Shown: positions 8,717-16,840 of the stretch, piece by piece | Layout: each line of letters opens with the position of its first letter | How positions within the stretch are numbered: the stretch's first letter is position 1 | Source: Aureimonas glaciei | GTDB taxonomy: Bacteria; Pseudomonadota; Alphaproteobacteria; Rhizobiales; Rhizobiaceae | Assembly: GCF_014643375.1 (NCBI RefSeq) | Contig: NZ_BMJJ01000015.1 | Coordinates: forward strand, 1-64,000 | Direction: 5' to 3' | DNA: 64,000 nucleotides | The notes under the pieces: generated by a model | Told to the model about the DNA's origin: nothing | The model's input: the letters and a program-made list of their open reading frames with translations, nothing else | The model's database searches: none | Program-made: the position numbers and the translations under genes

Positions 8717-9124
8717 ATGGACGTCCAGACCTACCCCGTGACCCGAACCGACGCCGAGTGGCGCGCTTTGCTGACGCCGGAGCAGTACCGCGTGATGCGG
8801 GCCCATGGCACCGAGCGGCCGGGAAGCTGCGCCCTGAATTACGAGAAGCGCGACGGGACCTTCACCTGTGCCGGCTGCGATCAGGAGCTCTTCACCTCGA
8901 CGCGCAAATTCGAGAGCGGCACCGGCTGGCCGAGCTTCAACGATCCGCTTCCGGGCGCGATCGCCACGACCGTCGACCGGACGCTGGGCATGGTACGGAC
9001 CGAATGCCATTGCGCGCGCTGCGGCAGCCATCTCGGCCATGTCTTCGACGACGGTCCGCCGCCGACGCATCTGCGCTATTGCATCAACGGGGTGGCCATG
9101 AACTTTCAGCCGGTCGCCGACTGA
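8717..9124 (+). CDS. msrB: peptide-methionine (R)-S-oxide reductase MsrB
   Basis: The 135-residue SelR-domain protein reduces the R epimer of methionine sulfoxide in proteins with thioredoxin. The structural zinc cysteines are present as CAGC (51/54) and CARC (99/102). Also present are the SGTGWPSF substrate loop, [10 protein letters not shown], and the catalytic Cys122 in RYCINGVAM. An upstream in-frame ATG at 8660 would add 19 residues. The ATG at 8717 follows GAGCGGAGAG and gives the usual length. It appears to be a stand-alone cytosolic repair enzyme, with no msrA nearby. Confidence 0.95.
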   Translation: MDVQTYPVTRTDAEWRALLTPEQYRVMRAHGTERPGSCALNYEKRDGTFTCAGCDQELFTSTRKFESGTGWPSFNDPLPGAIATTVDRTLGMVRTECHCARCGSHLGHVFDDGPPPTHLRYCINGVAMNFQPVAD

Positions 9125-9184
9125 GGCGAACGGACACCCGGTGCACACGAAATGCGGCGCCGCGTAAATGAGGGCTTCATTTAA

Positions 9185-9201
9185 CTTGGAATTCTTCTAA
9201 G
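9185..9201. promoter_or_regulatory. candidate Rrf2-type operator upstream of the RirA-like gene
   Basis: CTTGGAATTCTTCTAAG is an imperfect dyad with 5-of-6 matching outer arms, in an otherwise less GC-rich stretch 57 bases before the regulator start. Rrf2 regulators often bind AT-rich dyads and control themselves. Binding here is inferred only. Confidence 0.3.
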
Positions 9202-9257
9202 GTGAATGCGGGAGTCGCCTTTCGGCGGCTTCCGACACGAACCTGGGAACGATGACC

Positions 9258-9701
9258 ATGCGCCTGACCCGTCAGACGAACCATGCGATCCGGATGCTGA
9301 TGTATTGCGCGGTCAACCCTGGCAAGCTCAGCCGCGTGGGAGACATCGCCGCCGCGTATTCGCTGTCCGAGCTGTTCCTTTTCAAGATCCTCCAGCCGCT
9401 CGTCATGGCGGGCCTCGTCGAGACGGTCCGGGGCCGCAATGGCGGCATTCGTCTGGCCAAGCCCGCCGAGCAGATCACCTTGCGGGCCGTGGTCGAGGTG
9501 ACGGAGGAGAGCTTCGCCCTCGCGGAATGCTTCGAGACCGGTGCTACCGATTGCCCGCTGATCGACAGCTGCGCGTTGAATGCCGCCCTGCACAGGGCGC
9601 TCGACGCCTTTCTCGGTGTCCTCGGCAACTACACGATTGCCGACCTGTCCAGCCAAACCTCCGTCATGCGCCACCGTCTGGGACTTGCCGAGGTCGCCTG
9701 A
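9258..9701 (+). CDS. rirA: Rrf2-family Fe-S transcriptional regulator, RirA-like
   Basis: The 147-residue winged-helix protein has the Rrf2 signature (SELFLFKILQPL, VRGRNGGIRLAKP) and three cysteines spaced C-x7-C-x5-C. This spacing fits the rhizobial iron regulator RirA rather than the C-x5-C-x5-C type of IscR. Starting at ATG 9258 puts them at residues 91, 99 and 105, the numbering known for RirA. ATG 9252 lies only three bases after the GGGA site, so 9258 is preferred. RirA carries an iron-sulfur cluster and represses iron uptake genes when iron is sufficient. The nearest downstream genes encode the iron-sulfur enzymes GbcA and GbcB. A paralogue with another target set cannot be excluded. 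Confidence 0.8.
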   Translation: MRLTRQTNHAIRMLMYCAVNPGKLSRVGDIAAAYSLSELFLFKILQPLVMAGLVETVRGRNGGIRLAKPAEQITLRAVVEVTEESFALAECFETGATDCPLIDSCALNAALHRALDAFLGVLGNYTIADLSSQTSVMRHRLGLAEVA

Positions 9702-9777
9702 GCGGCTGGCACTCTCTTTCACGCCGTAATTTTGCCCGCGATGTCGGGAAAATGCAGCCCGGTCGCGCGATGTCGTA

Positions 9778-9801
9778 GACAGCGACGAAGCTGTCGCTTT
9801 T
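9778..9801 (+). terminator. possible weak terminator after the RirA-like gene
   Basis: A six-base-pair stem (GACAGC/GCTGTC) with a GACGAA loop is followed by GCTTTT. It lies between the regulator and gbcA, in the 295-base spacer. Confidence 0.4.
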
Positions 9802-9996
9802 ACCGGCTCGAACGCAGCGGTGCAGTGCTGTTATCCGCTTGTCTTTCAGGCCAGATCCGGCCGGGAGGGCGAGGATGACCGGATCCCCGCCGAGCGTCGC
9901 AGGTCCATGACGATTTGCGACAGATCGGGCGGGTTCACTCCCCCGGGGAGCGAGGCCGGCGCAGGTGTGACTCCCTTTGGCGATGTGGAGATTGGC

Positions 9997-11238
9997 ATGA
10001 ACGTTCGCGATGAGATGCTGGCAAAGCTCCAGCGGCGTAAACCCGGCTACAGCCTGGAGCAGGCGTTCTACAGCGATCCCGACTACTACCAGCTGGATCT
10101 CGAGACGATCTGGTATCGCGACTGGTTGTTCATGGGCCACGATTGCGAGCTGCCCAAGCCCGGCAGCTACATGACCGCGCAGGTCGGCGCCTATCCCGTG
10201 CTGATCGTGCGCGACGCCCAGAAGAACGTCCGCGCCTTCCACAATGCCTGCCGTCATCGCGGTTCGCGCATCTGCTCGGCGGAGAAGGGCACGGCGGCGA
10301 AGCTCGTCTGCCCCTATCACCAGTGGACCTACGAGCTCGACGGGCGCCTCCTGTTCGCCCGCGACATGGGTGCCGATTTCAAGCCGACCGAGTTCGGCCT
10401 GAAGCCGATCCACTGCGAGACCGTCGGCGGCTACATCTTCGTCAATCTCTCCGAGATCGCGCCGGACTTCTCGCCCGTCCGCGAGATGGTCGAGCCCTAT
10501 TTCGCGCCGCACACGCTGTCGGAGACCAAGGTCGCCTTCGAGATGACCATCGTCGAGAAGGGCAACTGGAAGCTCACCTGGGAGAACAACCGGGAGTGCT
10601 ACCACTGCGCCGGCAGCCATCCCGAGCTCTGCCGCACCTTCCCGGAAGCGCCTGGTGTGACGGGCGTCGACGCGATGGAGGAGCCGGAGATCGCCGAACA
10701 CTGGCAGCGCTGCGAGGCTGCAGGCCTGCCGAGCCAGTTCAAGATCTCGCCCGACGGCCAGTTCCGCGCCGCGCGCATGCCGCTGCTGCGCGATGCCGTC
10801 AGCTTCACCATGTCCGGCAAGGCCGCTTCGAAGAAGCCGCTGTCGCCGAACGTGTTGACGCCGCAGATCGGCACCATGCTGCTCTTCCACTACCCGACCA
10901 CCTGGAACCACATCCTCGGCGACCACGCCTCGTCCTTCCGCGTGCTGCCGCTCGGCCCGAACGAGACGCAGGTGACGACGAAGTGGCTGGTGCACAAGGA
11001 TGCCGTCGAGGGCGTCGACTACACCATCGATGAGCTGACGAAGGTCTGGATCGCCACCAACGATCAGGATCGGCGCATCATCGAGGAGAACCAGTTCGGC
11101 ATCAATTCGCCCGCCTACACGCCCGGCCCCTACTCGCCGGTGCACGAGGGCGGCGTGTTGCAGTTCGTCGACTGGTACTGCAACTTCATGGAAACGCGCC
11201 TTCGGGGTGCGAGCATGCCGCATCTGAAGGTTGCCTGA
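9997..11238 (+). CDS. gbcA: glycine betaine demethylase oxygenase subunit GbcA (Rieske-type)
   Basis: The 413-residue product is a Rieske non-haem iron oxygenase alpha subunit. The [2Fe-2S] ligands are C85-x-H87 and C105-x2-H108, and the mononuclear iron site follows in ENNRECYHCAGSH (His203, His208). With its reductase it demethylates glycine betaine to dimethylglycine plus formaldehyde. The assignment over other Rieske enzymes rests on overall similarity to GbcA and the adjacent gbcB-like reductase. The ATG at 9997 after GTGGAG gives the usual length, while a longer frame from 9820 adds 59 unsupported residues. gbcB starts six bases after its stop. Confidence 0.88.
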   Translation: MNVRDEMLAKLQRRKPGYSLEQAFYSDPDYYQLDLETIWYRDWLFMGHDCELPKPGSYMTAQVGAYPVLIVRDAQKNVRAFHNACRHRGSRICSAEKGTAAKLVCPYHQWTYELDGRLLFARDMGADFKPTEFGLKPIHCETVGGYIFVNLSEIAPDFSPVREMVEPYFAPHTLSETKVAFEMTIVEKGNWKLTWENNRECYHCAGSHPELCRTFPEAPGVTGVDAMEEPEIAEHWQRCEAAGLPSQFKISPDGQFRAARMPLLRDAVSFTMSGKAASKKPLSPNVLTPQIGTMLLFHYPTTWNHILGDHASSFRVLPLGPNETQVTTKWLVHKDAVEGVDYTIDELTKVWIATNDQDRRIIEENQFGINSPAYTPGPYSPVHEGGVLQFVDWYCNFMETRLRGASMPHLKVA

Positions 11239-11244
11239 TCCCTC

Positions 11245-12333
11245 ATGACTCCAGCACCGCGACACAAGCATCTCGACGAGATGCGTCCCTGGAACGACCA
11301 GGTCCAGGTTCTCGAATGCGTCGCGGTGTTGCCGGAGACCCCGGATGTCATGACGTTCTCGTTCCAGACGCCGGATGAATCCTGGTTCCGCTATCATCCC
11401 GGCCAATTCATCACGCTGGAGCTGCCGATCCCCGGCGCGCCGATGCTGCGGACCTATACGCTGTCCTCCAGCCCGTCGCGGCCGCTGTCGGTTTCGGTGA
11501 CGGTGAAGGCGCAGGCCGGCAGCGTCGCCAGCCGCTGGATGTTCGACAATGTCCGGGAGGGCGTGCGGCTGAAGGCCTATGGCCCGGCCGGCATCTTCAC
11601 CTTCCACAACCATCCGGCCGAGCGCTATCTCTTCATCTCGGCCGGATCCGGCATCACGCCGATGATGTCGATGACGCGTTGGCTCTACGACTACGCCCGC
11701 CACACCGACATCAAGTTCATCCACTGCGCGCGCAGCCCGACCGACATCATCTTCCGCGCCGAGCTTGAGCGCATGGCGGCGCGGGTGAATGACATCGAGC
11801 TCGCCTGGATCGTCGAGCGCGCCGATCCCTTCGATGCCTGGACGGGCTACAAGGGCCGCATCAACAGCCTGATGCTGGAACTCATCGCCAGCGACTATCA
11901 GGAGCGGGAGATCTTCTGCTGCGGCCCGGCCGTCTTCATGCAGGCCGTGCGCGACATCCTGAACGCCGCCGCTTTCGACATGACGCACTACCACGAGGAA
12001 AGCTTCGCCGCGCCGCTGGCCGAAGATCTCGGTCTGGTCGGCATCGACGACGTCATTCCAGAGGAAGGCAAGGGCGCGCGCGTCGTCTTCGCCACGTCCG
12101 GCCTCGAAGCCGCCTGCACCGAGACCGACACCATCCTGCAGGTCGCCAAGGGCCTCGGTCTCAACATCCCGAGCGCCTGCCAGTTCGGCGTCTGCGGCAC
12201 CTGCAAGACGAAGAAGATCTCCGGCGAAGTGCACATGGTGCACAATGGCGGCATCCGCGACGACGAGGTCGAGGAAGGCTACATCCTCGCCTGCTGCTCC
12301 AAGCCGATCGGCCGGGTGGAAGTGGAAGCCTGA
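11245..12333 (+). CDS. gbcB: glycine betaine demethylase reductase subunit GbcB
   Basis: The 362-residue flavodoxin-reductase-like protein has an FAD domain (RTYTLSS), an NAD domain (SAGSGITPMMSM, FCCGPAVFM), and a C-terminal plant-type [2Fe-2S] ferredoxin domain with CQFGVCGTC and a distal Cys in ILACCSKP. It passes electrons from NAD(P)H to GbcA. The six-base spacing behind gbcA implies co-transcription. Convergent znuA lies beyond a repeat-bearing spacer. Other hybrid reductases (Hcr-like) share this layout, but the context favours GbcB. Confidence 0.88.
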   Translation: MTPAPRHKHLDEMRPWNDQVQVLECVAVLPETPDVMTFSFQTPDESWFRYHPGQFITLELPIPGAPMLRTYTLSSSPSRPLSVSVTVKAQAGSVASRWMFDNVREGVRLKAYGPAGIFTFHNHPAERYLFISAGSGITPMMSMTRWLYDYARHTDIKFIHCARSPTDIIFRAELERMAARVNDIELAWIVERADPFDAWTGYKGRINSLMLELIASDYQEREIFCCGPAVFMQAVRDILNAAAFDMTHYHEESFAAPLAEDLGLVGIDDVIPEEGKGARVVFATSGLEAACTETDTILQVAKGLGLNIPSACQFGVCGTCKTKKISGEVHMVHNGGIRDDEVEEGYILACCSKPIGRVEVEA

Positions 12334-12442
12334 GCGGCGGGAGTCGTGTCGATGTCCGCGTGAGAAGCATCCGCCGCCGCAGCAAAACCCACAGGGCTGG
12401 CCTTGTCATCAACGCACGAGACGTCCGCACACCCCGAGAGAT

Positions 12443-12575
12443 AGTCATTCTCGGGGCTTGACCCGAGAACCTATGCCGCGAGCATTCCGTAGCCGCTCGG
12501 GGTCAGATCGACTGTCGTCCGGGACGATGGTTCGGCGCCTCGGCATGGGTCGTCGGGTCAAGCCCGACGATGACT
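12443..12575. repeat. mosaic inverted-repeat element (RIME/REP-like)
   Basis: The left arm at 12443-12472 starts AGTCATTCTCGG and contains GCTTGACCCGAGAA. The right arm at 12547-12575 is its approximate reverse complement (GGGTCGTCGGGTCAAG, ending GATGACT). Each arm is itself palindromic, and similarity extends inward (CCTATGCCGCGAG against CTCGGCATGGG). Elements with a CTTGACCCGA core between convergent genes are typical rhizobial intergenic mosaics. This one lies between the gbcB and znuA stop codons and may act as a bidirectional terminator. Confidence 0.75.
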
Positions 12576-12652
12576 AGGATCAGTGATAGTGGCCGGGTTC
12601 AAGCCGTCAGACACGGGCTGACAACCTCCCTCGGCCCTCAGCCCTCACTCCA

Positions 12653-13678
12653 TCAGCCCTGCGGCGTCAGGCAGTCCGTCAGCGCCGTCGTCAGGCCGTC
12701 GATCAGCTGGAAATAGAGCTCCGGGCCGTCCTCCAACGCGGCGCCCTCGGGATCCAGCACGCCCGTGCGGGCCTCGCTGCCCTCGGTGACGACCGTGACG
12801 AGTTTCGGCTCGAACTGCGGCTCCGCGAAGACGCAGGTGGCGCCGAGGCTGCGGACCTTCTCCTGGATCTCGGCGATACGCTGGACGCCCGGAATGGATT
12901 CGGGGCTGACCGTGATGGAGCCGGCGGCGGTGACGCCGAAACGGTTCTCGAAATACTGGTAGGCATCGTGGAAGACGATGAAGGGTTTTCCGGCGACCGG
13001 CGCCAGCGCCGCCTTCGTCGAGGCGGTCAGGCTATCCAGCCGGGCGGAGACTTTCGCGGCATTGGCCGCATAGGCCGCGGCGTCGGCCGGATCGGCCTCG
13101 GAGAGAGTCGCGGCGATGACGGCGACCATTGCCTTGGCGTTCACCGGGTCGAGCCAGAAATGCATGTCGATCTCGTCGTGCCCGTGCCCGGCGTGGGCCG
13201 CGTGCCCTTCGTGCTCGGTCGCCGCTTCATGGTCGTGCCCGGCGTGGTCGTGTCCGGCTGCCGCCTCGGCTTCATGAGATCCAGCGGCCTCTTCGGCACC
13301 GTGCTCATGCGCGTCGAAGCTGCCGCCTTCTCGCAAGGGGAGGTGGAGGAGGCCCGGCGCGTCGACGAGTTCCACCGATTTCGCCTTGGCGCCCAGTGTC
13401 TCGATCGGCTTGACGAGAAAGGCCTCCAGATCGTCGCCGGCCCAGAAGACGATGTCGGCCGCTTCCAGATCCGCGGCGTTGGACGGCTTCATCGCATAGG
13501 TATGCGGCGAGGCGCCGCCGTCGACGATCAGGCTGGGCTCGCCGACGCCCTGCATGACCGCGGCGACGAGCGAATGGATTGGCTTGATCGACGCGACCAC
13601 GCGGGGCTCGGCCGAGGCGGGGACGGACAGCCCGATGAGGGAGACGGTGGCGATCAGCATGGCGTTGAGGAGCCGCAT
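12653..13678 (-). CDS. znuA: zinc ABC transporter periplasmic binding protein ZnuA
   Basis: The 341-residue precursor has a signal peptide (about residues 1-23, ending ASA), then a cluster A-I metal-binding fold. Probable ligands are His59 (ASPHTY), His173 (MHFWLDP) and a later His in VFHDAYQYF. A long His/Asp/Glu-rich loop spans about 124-167, as is typical of zinc-specific ZnuA. It captures periplasmic Zn2+ and delivers it to ZnuB. A frame opens further upstream (13798), but ATG 13678 starts exactly at the signal peptide. It is divergent from znuC-znuB-zur across a 161-base spacer containing a Zur-like operator. Confidence 0.95.
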   Translation of the reverse strand: MRLLNAMLIATVSLIGLSVPASAEPRVVASIKPIHSLVAAVMQGVGEPSLIVDGGASPHTYAMKPSNAADLEAADIVFWAGDDLEAFLVKPIETLGAKAKSVELVDAPGLLHLPLREGGSFDAHEHGAEEAAGSHEAEAAAGHDHAGHDHEAATEHEGHAAHAGHGHDEIDMHFWLDPVNAKAMVAVIAATLSEADPADAAAYAANAAKVSARLDSLTASTKAALAPVAGKPFIVFHDAYQYFENRFGVTAAGSITVSPESIPGVQRIAEIQEKVRSLGATCVFAEPQFEPKLVTVVTEGSEARTGVLDPEGAALEDGPELYFQLIDGLTTALTDCLTPQG

Positions 13679-13703
13679 GGCGAGGTTCTCCGGCGTTTGA
13701 ACA

Positions 13704-13718
13704 TGTAACGATATTACA
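13704..13718. promoter_or_regulatory. candidate Zur operator in the znuA/znuCB divergent spacer
   Basis: TGTAACGATATTACA is a dyad with perfect five-base arms (TGTAA/TTACA). It resembles the AT-rich dyad core of proteobacterial Zur boxes. It lies 25 bases upstream of the znuA start, where a bound repressor could block both divergent promoters. Zur itself is encoded at the end of the znuCB operon. Confidence 0.6.
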
Positions 13719-13839
13719 GGACCTTGCGTCATGCTATAACGTTGACAATATTGGCGAGCAAGCCTGGCCCGTCGATTTCCCGACTGAGCCGCCGGCAAGG
13801 CGCGGGACGGCTGCGCTGCACAGGACGACAGGGGCCGGG

Positions 13840-14763
13840 TTGACCAGAGATCTGCTTATCGAACTCGAGGGTGCCGGCATCAGCCGTGCCGGACGTTGGT
13901 TGGTGCGGGGTGTCGACCTCAGCGTGCGGCGGGGCGAGATCGTCACGCTCATCGGTCCCAACGGCTCGGGCAAGAGCACGACGGCGAAGATGGCGATCGG
14001 CCTGATGAAGCCGGACGAGGGCCGTGCCACGCGGCGCGACGCGCTTGCCGTCGGCTATGTCCCGCAAAAACTGTCGGTCGACTGGACGCTGCCGCTGACG
14101 GTCGAGCGGCTGATGTCTCTGACCGCCCGGCTTGCGGCGGCCGAGATCGATGCGGCACTTGCCAGCGTCGGCATAGCGCATCTCAAGAAGGCCGAGGTGC
14201 AGCATCTCTCCGGCGGCGAGTTCCAGCGGGCCCTGCTCGCCCGGGCGCTCGCCCGCAAGCCCGACCTCCTCGTGCTCGACGAGCCGGTGCAGGGCGTCGA
14301 TTTCACCGGCGAGACGCAGCTCTACGATCTGATCGGCGAGATTCGCGATCGCACCGGCTGCGGTGTCCTCCTGATCTCGCACGATTTGCATGTGGTGATG
14401 GCGCAGACCGACACGGTCGTCTGCCTCAACGGCCATGTCTGCTGCCGCGGCACGCCGGAAAAGGTCGCGGCCAGCCCGGAATATCTGAAACTGTTCGGCG
14501 CGCGGGCGGCCGGGACGCTCGCGGTCTACCGGCATCACCACGACCACACGCATCTGCCGGACGGGCGCGTGGAGCATGCCGACGGGACGCTGACCGACCA
14601 TTGCCATGCCGGCGACGGCCATCACGATCACCACGGCAACGCGCACGACCATAGCGGCCACGCGCACGAGCCGGCGGGGAGCGTGACGCCGGGCGAGTCC
14701 GCTTCGACTCTCCTGGAGCCGCGCGCGGCCGCAACTGCCGGGAGCCACGTCCATGCTGGATGA
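13840..14763 (+). CDS. znuC: zinc ABC transporter ATP-binding protein ZnuC with His-rich tail
   Basis: The 307-residue ATPase shows Walker A GPNGSGKST (39-47), a Q-loop region, signature LSGGE (123-127), Walker B LLVLDE (143-148) and the switch His181. It energises zinc import through ZnuB. It starts with TTG at 13840 after GGGGCCGGG. Beyond the normal domain (ending near residue 230) is an added C-terminal tail with 16 His residues between 232 and 276. The tail could bind zinc and sense or buffer it at the cytosolic face, which is inference. The end overlaps znuB by 11 bases. Confidence 0.93.
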   Translation: MTRDLLIELEGAGISRAGRWLVRGVDLSVRRGEIVTLIGPNGSGKSTTAKMAIGLMKPDEGRATRRDALAVGYVPQKLSVDWTLPLTVERLMSLTARLAAAEIDAALASVGIAHLKKAEVQHLSGGEFQRALLARALARKPDLLVLDEPVQGVDFTGETQLYDLIGEIRDRTGCGVLLISHDLHVVMAQTDTVVCLNGHVCCRGTPEKVAASPEYLKLFGARAAGTLAVYRHHHDHTHLPDGRVEHADGTLTDHCHAGDGHHDHHGNAHDHSGHAHEPAGSVTPGESASTLLEPRAAATAGSHVHAG

Positions 14764-15574
14764 TTTTTTCGTCCGCGCCGTGCTCGCCGGCATCGGCCTG
14801 GCGCTGACGACCGGACCGCTCGGCTGTTTCGTCGTCTGGCGCAAGATGGCCTATTTCGGCGACACCATGGCGCATTCGGCGCTGCTCGGCATCGCCCTGT
14901 CGCTCGTCCTCGACATCGACATGATGATCGGCGTCTTCGTCGTGGCGGCCGTGGTGTCGCTGTCGCTGATCGTCCTACAGCGCAAGGGGACGCTGTCGAC
15001 CGACGCCCTGCTCGGCATCCTGTCGCATGCGACGCTGGCGCTCGGCCTCGTCCTCGTCGCCTTCATGACCTGGGTCAGGATCGACCTGATGGGCTTTCTC
15101 TTCGGCGACATCCTGGCAGTGTCGAAAACCGATCTCGTCGCCATCTACGCCGGCGGCGCGCTGGTTCTCGGCGTGCTGGCCTTCCTGTGGCGGCCCCTCC
15201 TGGCGGCGACGGTCAGCCCGGAGATCGCCGAGGCCGAGGGCATGCGGCCCGAGCGCTCGCGGCTGGTGTTCATGCTGCTGATGGCGCTGGTCATCGCCAT
15301 TGCGATGAAGATCGTCGGCATCCTCCTGATCACCGCGATGCTGATCATTCCCGCGGCGACCGCCCGGCGTTTTGCCGCGACGCCGGAGCGCATGGCGGTG
15401 ACGGCGGCCCTTCTCGGCGCGCTGTCGGCCGTCGGCGGCCTGTTCGGCTCGCTGGAGTTCGACACGCCGTCCGGCCCGTCGATCGTCGTCGCTGCGCTCG
15501 GCCTCTTTCTCCTCAGCCTCATTCCGTTCAAGATGACCGCGGCCACCGACGGCCGCCTGCCGAAGGCACGATGA
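14753..15574 (+). CDS. znuB: zinc ABC transporter permease ZnuB
   Basis: The 273-residue inner-membrane protein has about eight hydrophobic helices and the ABC-3 family pattern (GPLGCFVVWRKMAYFGD near the N-terminus, MKIVGILLITAMLIIPAAT in the central part). It forms the zinc channel driven by ZnuC and fed by ZnuA. It overlaps znuC by 11 bases and shares an ATGA overlap with zur at 15571-15574, so the three genes are translationally coupled. Confidence 0.95.
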   Translation: MLDDFFVRAVLAGIGLALTTGPLGCFVVWRKMAYFGDTMAHSALLGIALSLVLDIDMMIGVFVVAAVVSLSLIVLQRKGTLSTDALLGILSHATLALGLVLVAFMTWVRIDLMGFLFGDILAVSKTDLVAIYAGGALVLGVLAFLWRPLLAATVSPEIAEAEGMRPERSRLVFMLLMALVIAIAMKIVGILLITAMLIIPAATARRFAATPERMAVTAALLGALSAVGGLFGSLEFDTPSGPSIVVAALGLFLLSLIPFKMTAATDGRLPKAR

Positions 15575-15966
15575 CCATGACGCCCACGCTGACGAAGAAC
15601 CAGAACCTCGTGCTCGGCGCCCTCGAAAAGGCCGAGGGGCCGCTCAGCGCCTACACCATCCTCGACACCCTGCGCGATGACGGCCTGAGGGCGCCGTTGC
15701 AGGTCTACCGGGCGCTCGACAAGCTGCTCGTCTACGGTCTGGTGCACCGGCTGGAGAGCCTCAACGCCTTCGTCGCCTGCGCCCATCCGCACTGCCACGC
15801 CTCCTCGATGATGGCCTTCGCCATCTGCGAGAAATGCGGCAGCGTGTCGGAGTTTTCCGATGAAGGGGTCGAAGAGCGCCTGACGGGCTGGGCACGCGAC
15901 AACCGGTTCAAGTCGTCGAAGACGACGATCGAGATCAAGGGCGTCTGCATGGCCTGCGCCGCCTGA
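15571..15966 (+). CDS. zur: Fur-family zinc uptake regulator Zur
   Basis: The 131-residue Fur-like repressor has a winged helix (LQVYRALDKLLVYGLVHR) and a dimerisation domain with two structural zinc CxxC pairs (86/89 and 126/129). Cys70 and the CAHPHCH stretch (70-76) are probable regulatory ligands. It represses zinc uptake when zinc is plentiful, most likely at the dyad between znuA and znuC. The longer frame open from 15187 is a shadow of znuB. The ATG overlaps the znuB stop codon. Confidence 0.93.
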   Translation: MTMTPTLTKNQNLVLGALEKAEGPLSAYTILDTLRDDGLRAPLQVYRALDKLLVYGLVHRLESLNAFVACAHPHCHASSMMAFAICEKCGSVSEFSDEGVEERLTGWARDNRFKSSKTTIEIKGVCMACAA

Positions 15967-15978
15967 GTCGGGGGATTC

Positions 15979-16659
15979 TCAGCCCTGCCGGCAGTCGACG
16001 CTGAATTTCGTCGACAGCACCTCGGAGAACTTGATCCCGTCCTCCGGCACCGTCTCGTCGGTGCCGAGCGCCGAAATCGTCGCCATCCAGGATTTCGCCG
16101 CCTCGTCCGGCGTCGGTACCGATTCGCCGGTCTTGCAGTCTCCCGGCAGCCCCTTCGTCAGGAAGGCGCCGGTCTCGGCGAAATCGAAGGCGACGAAGTA
16201 GGTGTTGTCGAAATTCGAGAAGGTGGTCGACTGACCCGTCAGCAGCACCGGTTTCTCCGGGGTCAGGGCGAAGGAGAATTTCAGCTGGCCGCGCTTCGCG
16301 TCGTAGGCGACGTCGAGCGCCGGGGGCGCGGTCATGGCGATGTCGCCGGCACCCTGGCGCACGAAGGTGTAGTAGGACCATTCCTTGATCGAGGAGCCGA
16401 CCTGCTTGCCGACGGCGGCGAGTTCGTCAGGGTCGAGCGTGCCGTTGGCGTTCTCGTCGAAGTCGACGACGACGCTCGAGGAGAACAGTTCGTCCATCCA
16501 CCAGCTGTTGTGAAGGGCGAGAAGGTGACCGTCCGGGGTCGCGCTGACCGTCATCGTGGCGCTGGCAAATACATGCGGATGCGCCGCGGCAGGGGCGGCG
16601 GCCCCGAGCAGCAGACCGATCGCCAAGAGTGCTTTGACCGATCCTGGGTGTGAACGCAT
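15979..16659 (-). CDS. DUF1007 family periplasmic protein
   Basis: The 226-residue precursor has a signal peptide (about 1-27, ending AAA) directly followed by HPHVF, the conserved N-terminal motif of DUF1007 proteins. An acidic EF-hand-like stretch (DFDENANGTLDPDEL) follows. DUF1007 genes usually accompany NicO/RcnA-type metal transporters. Here none is present, and the gene sits tail-to-tail with zur, 12 bases away. That suggests a role in periplasmic zinc handling, which is inference. ATG 16659 is chosen because it begins the signal peptide; 16701 is an alternative. Confidence 0.8.
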   Translation of the reverse strand: MRSHPGSVKALLAIGLLLGAAAPAAAHPHVFASATMTVSATPDGHLLALHNSWWMDELFSSSVVVDFDENANGTLDPDELAAVGKQVGSSIKEWSYYTFVRQGAGDIAMTAPPALDVAYDAKRGQLKFSFALTPEKPVLLTGQSTTFSNFDNTYFVAFDFAETGAFLTKGLPGDCKTGESVPTPDEAAKSWMATISALGTDETVPEDGIKFSEVLSTKFSVDCRQG

Positions 16660-16840
16660 TCTGCCTCTCCGCTGTGCCAGGCTGTCCCAGCCTGCCAGCA
16701 TGGCGAAATTACGGGCGGCGGCGCACCGGCGGCGCCGTTCGCTCCCGATGGGGCCCGCAGGCGGACCGCCCGAGCAGGCCTGTCGCCCGCCTTGCGGCCG
16801 CCGGAAGTTCGCCAGGGGTTTTGGACCCGGCCTCGGACCG

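Noticed and set aside
9664-12243. 859-codon minus-strand frame opposite gbcAB
   Set aside because: It is antisense to two genes with clear Rieske and ferredoxin motifs, so it is a codon-bias shadow.
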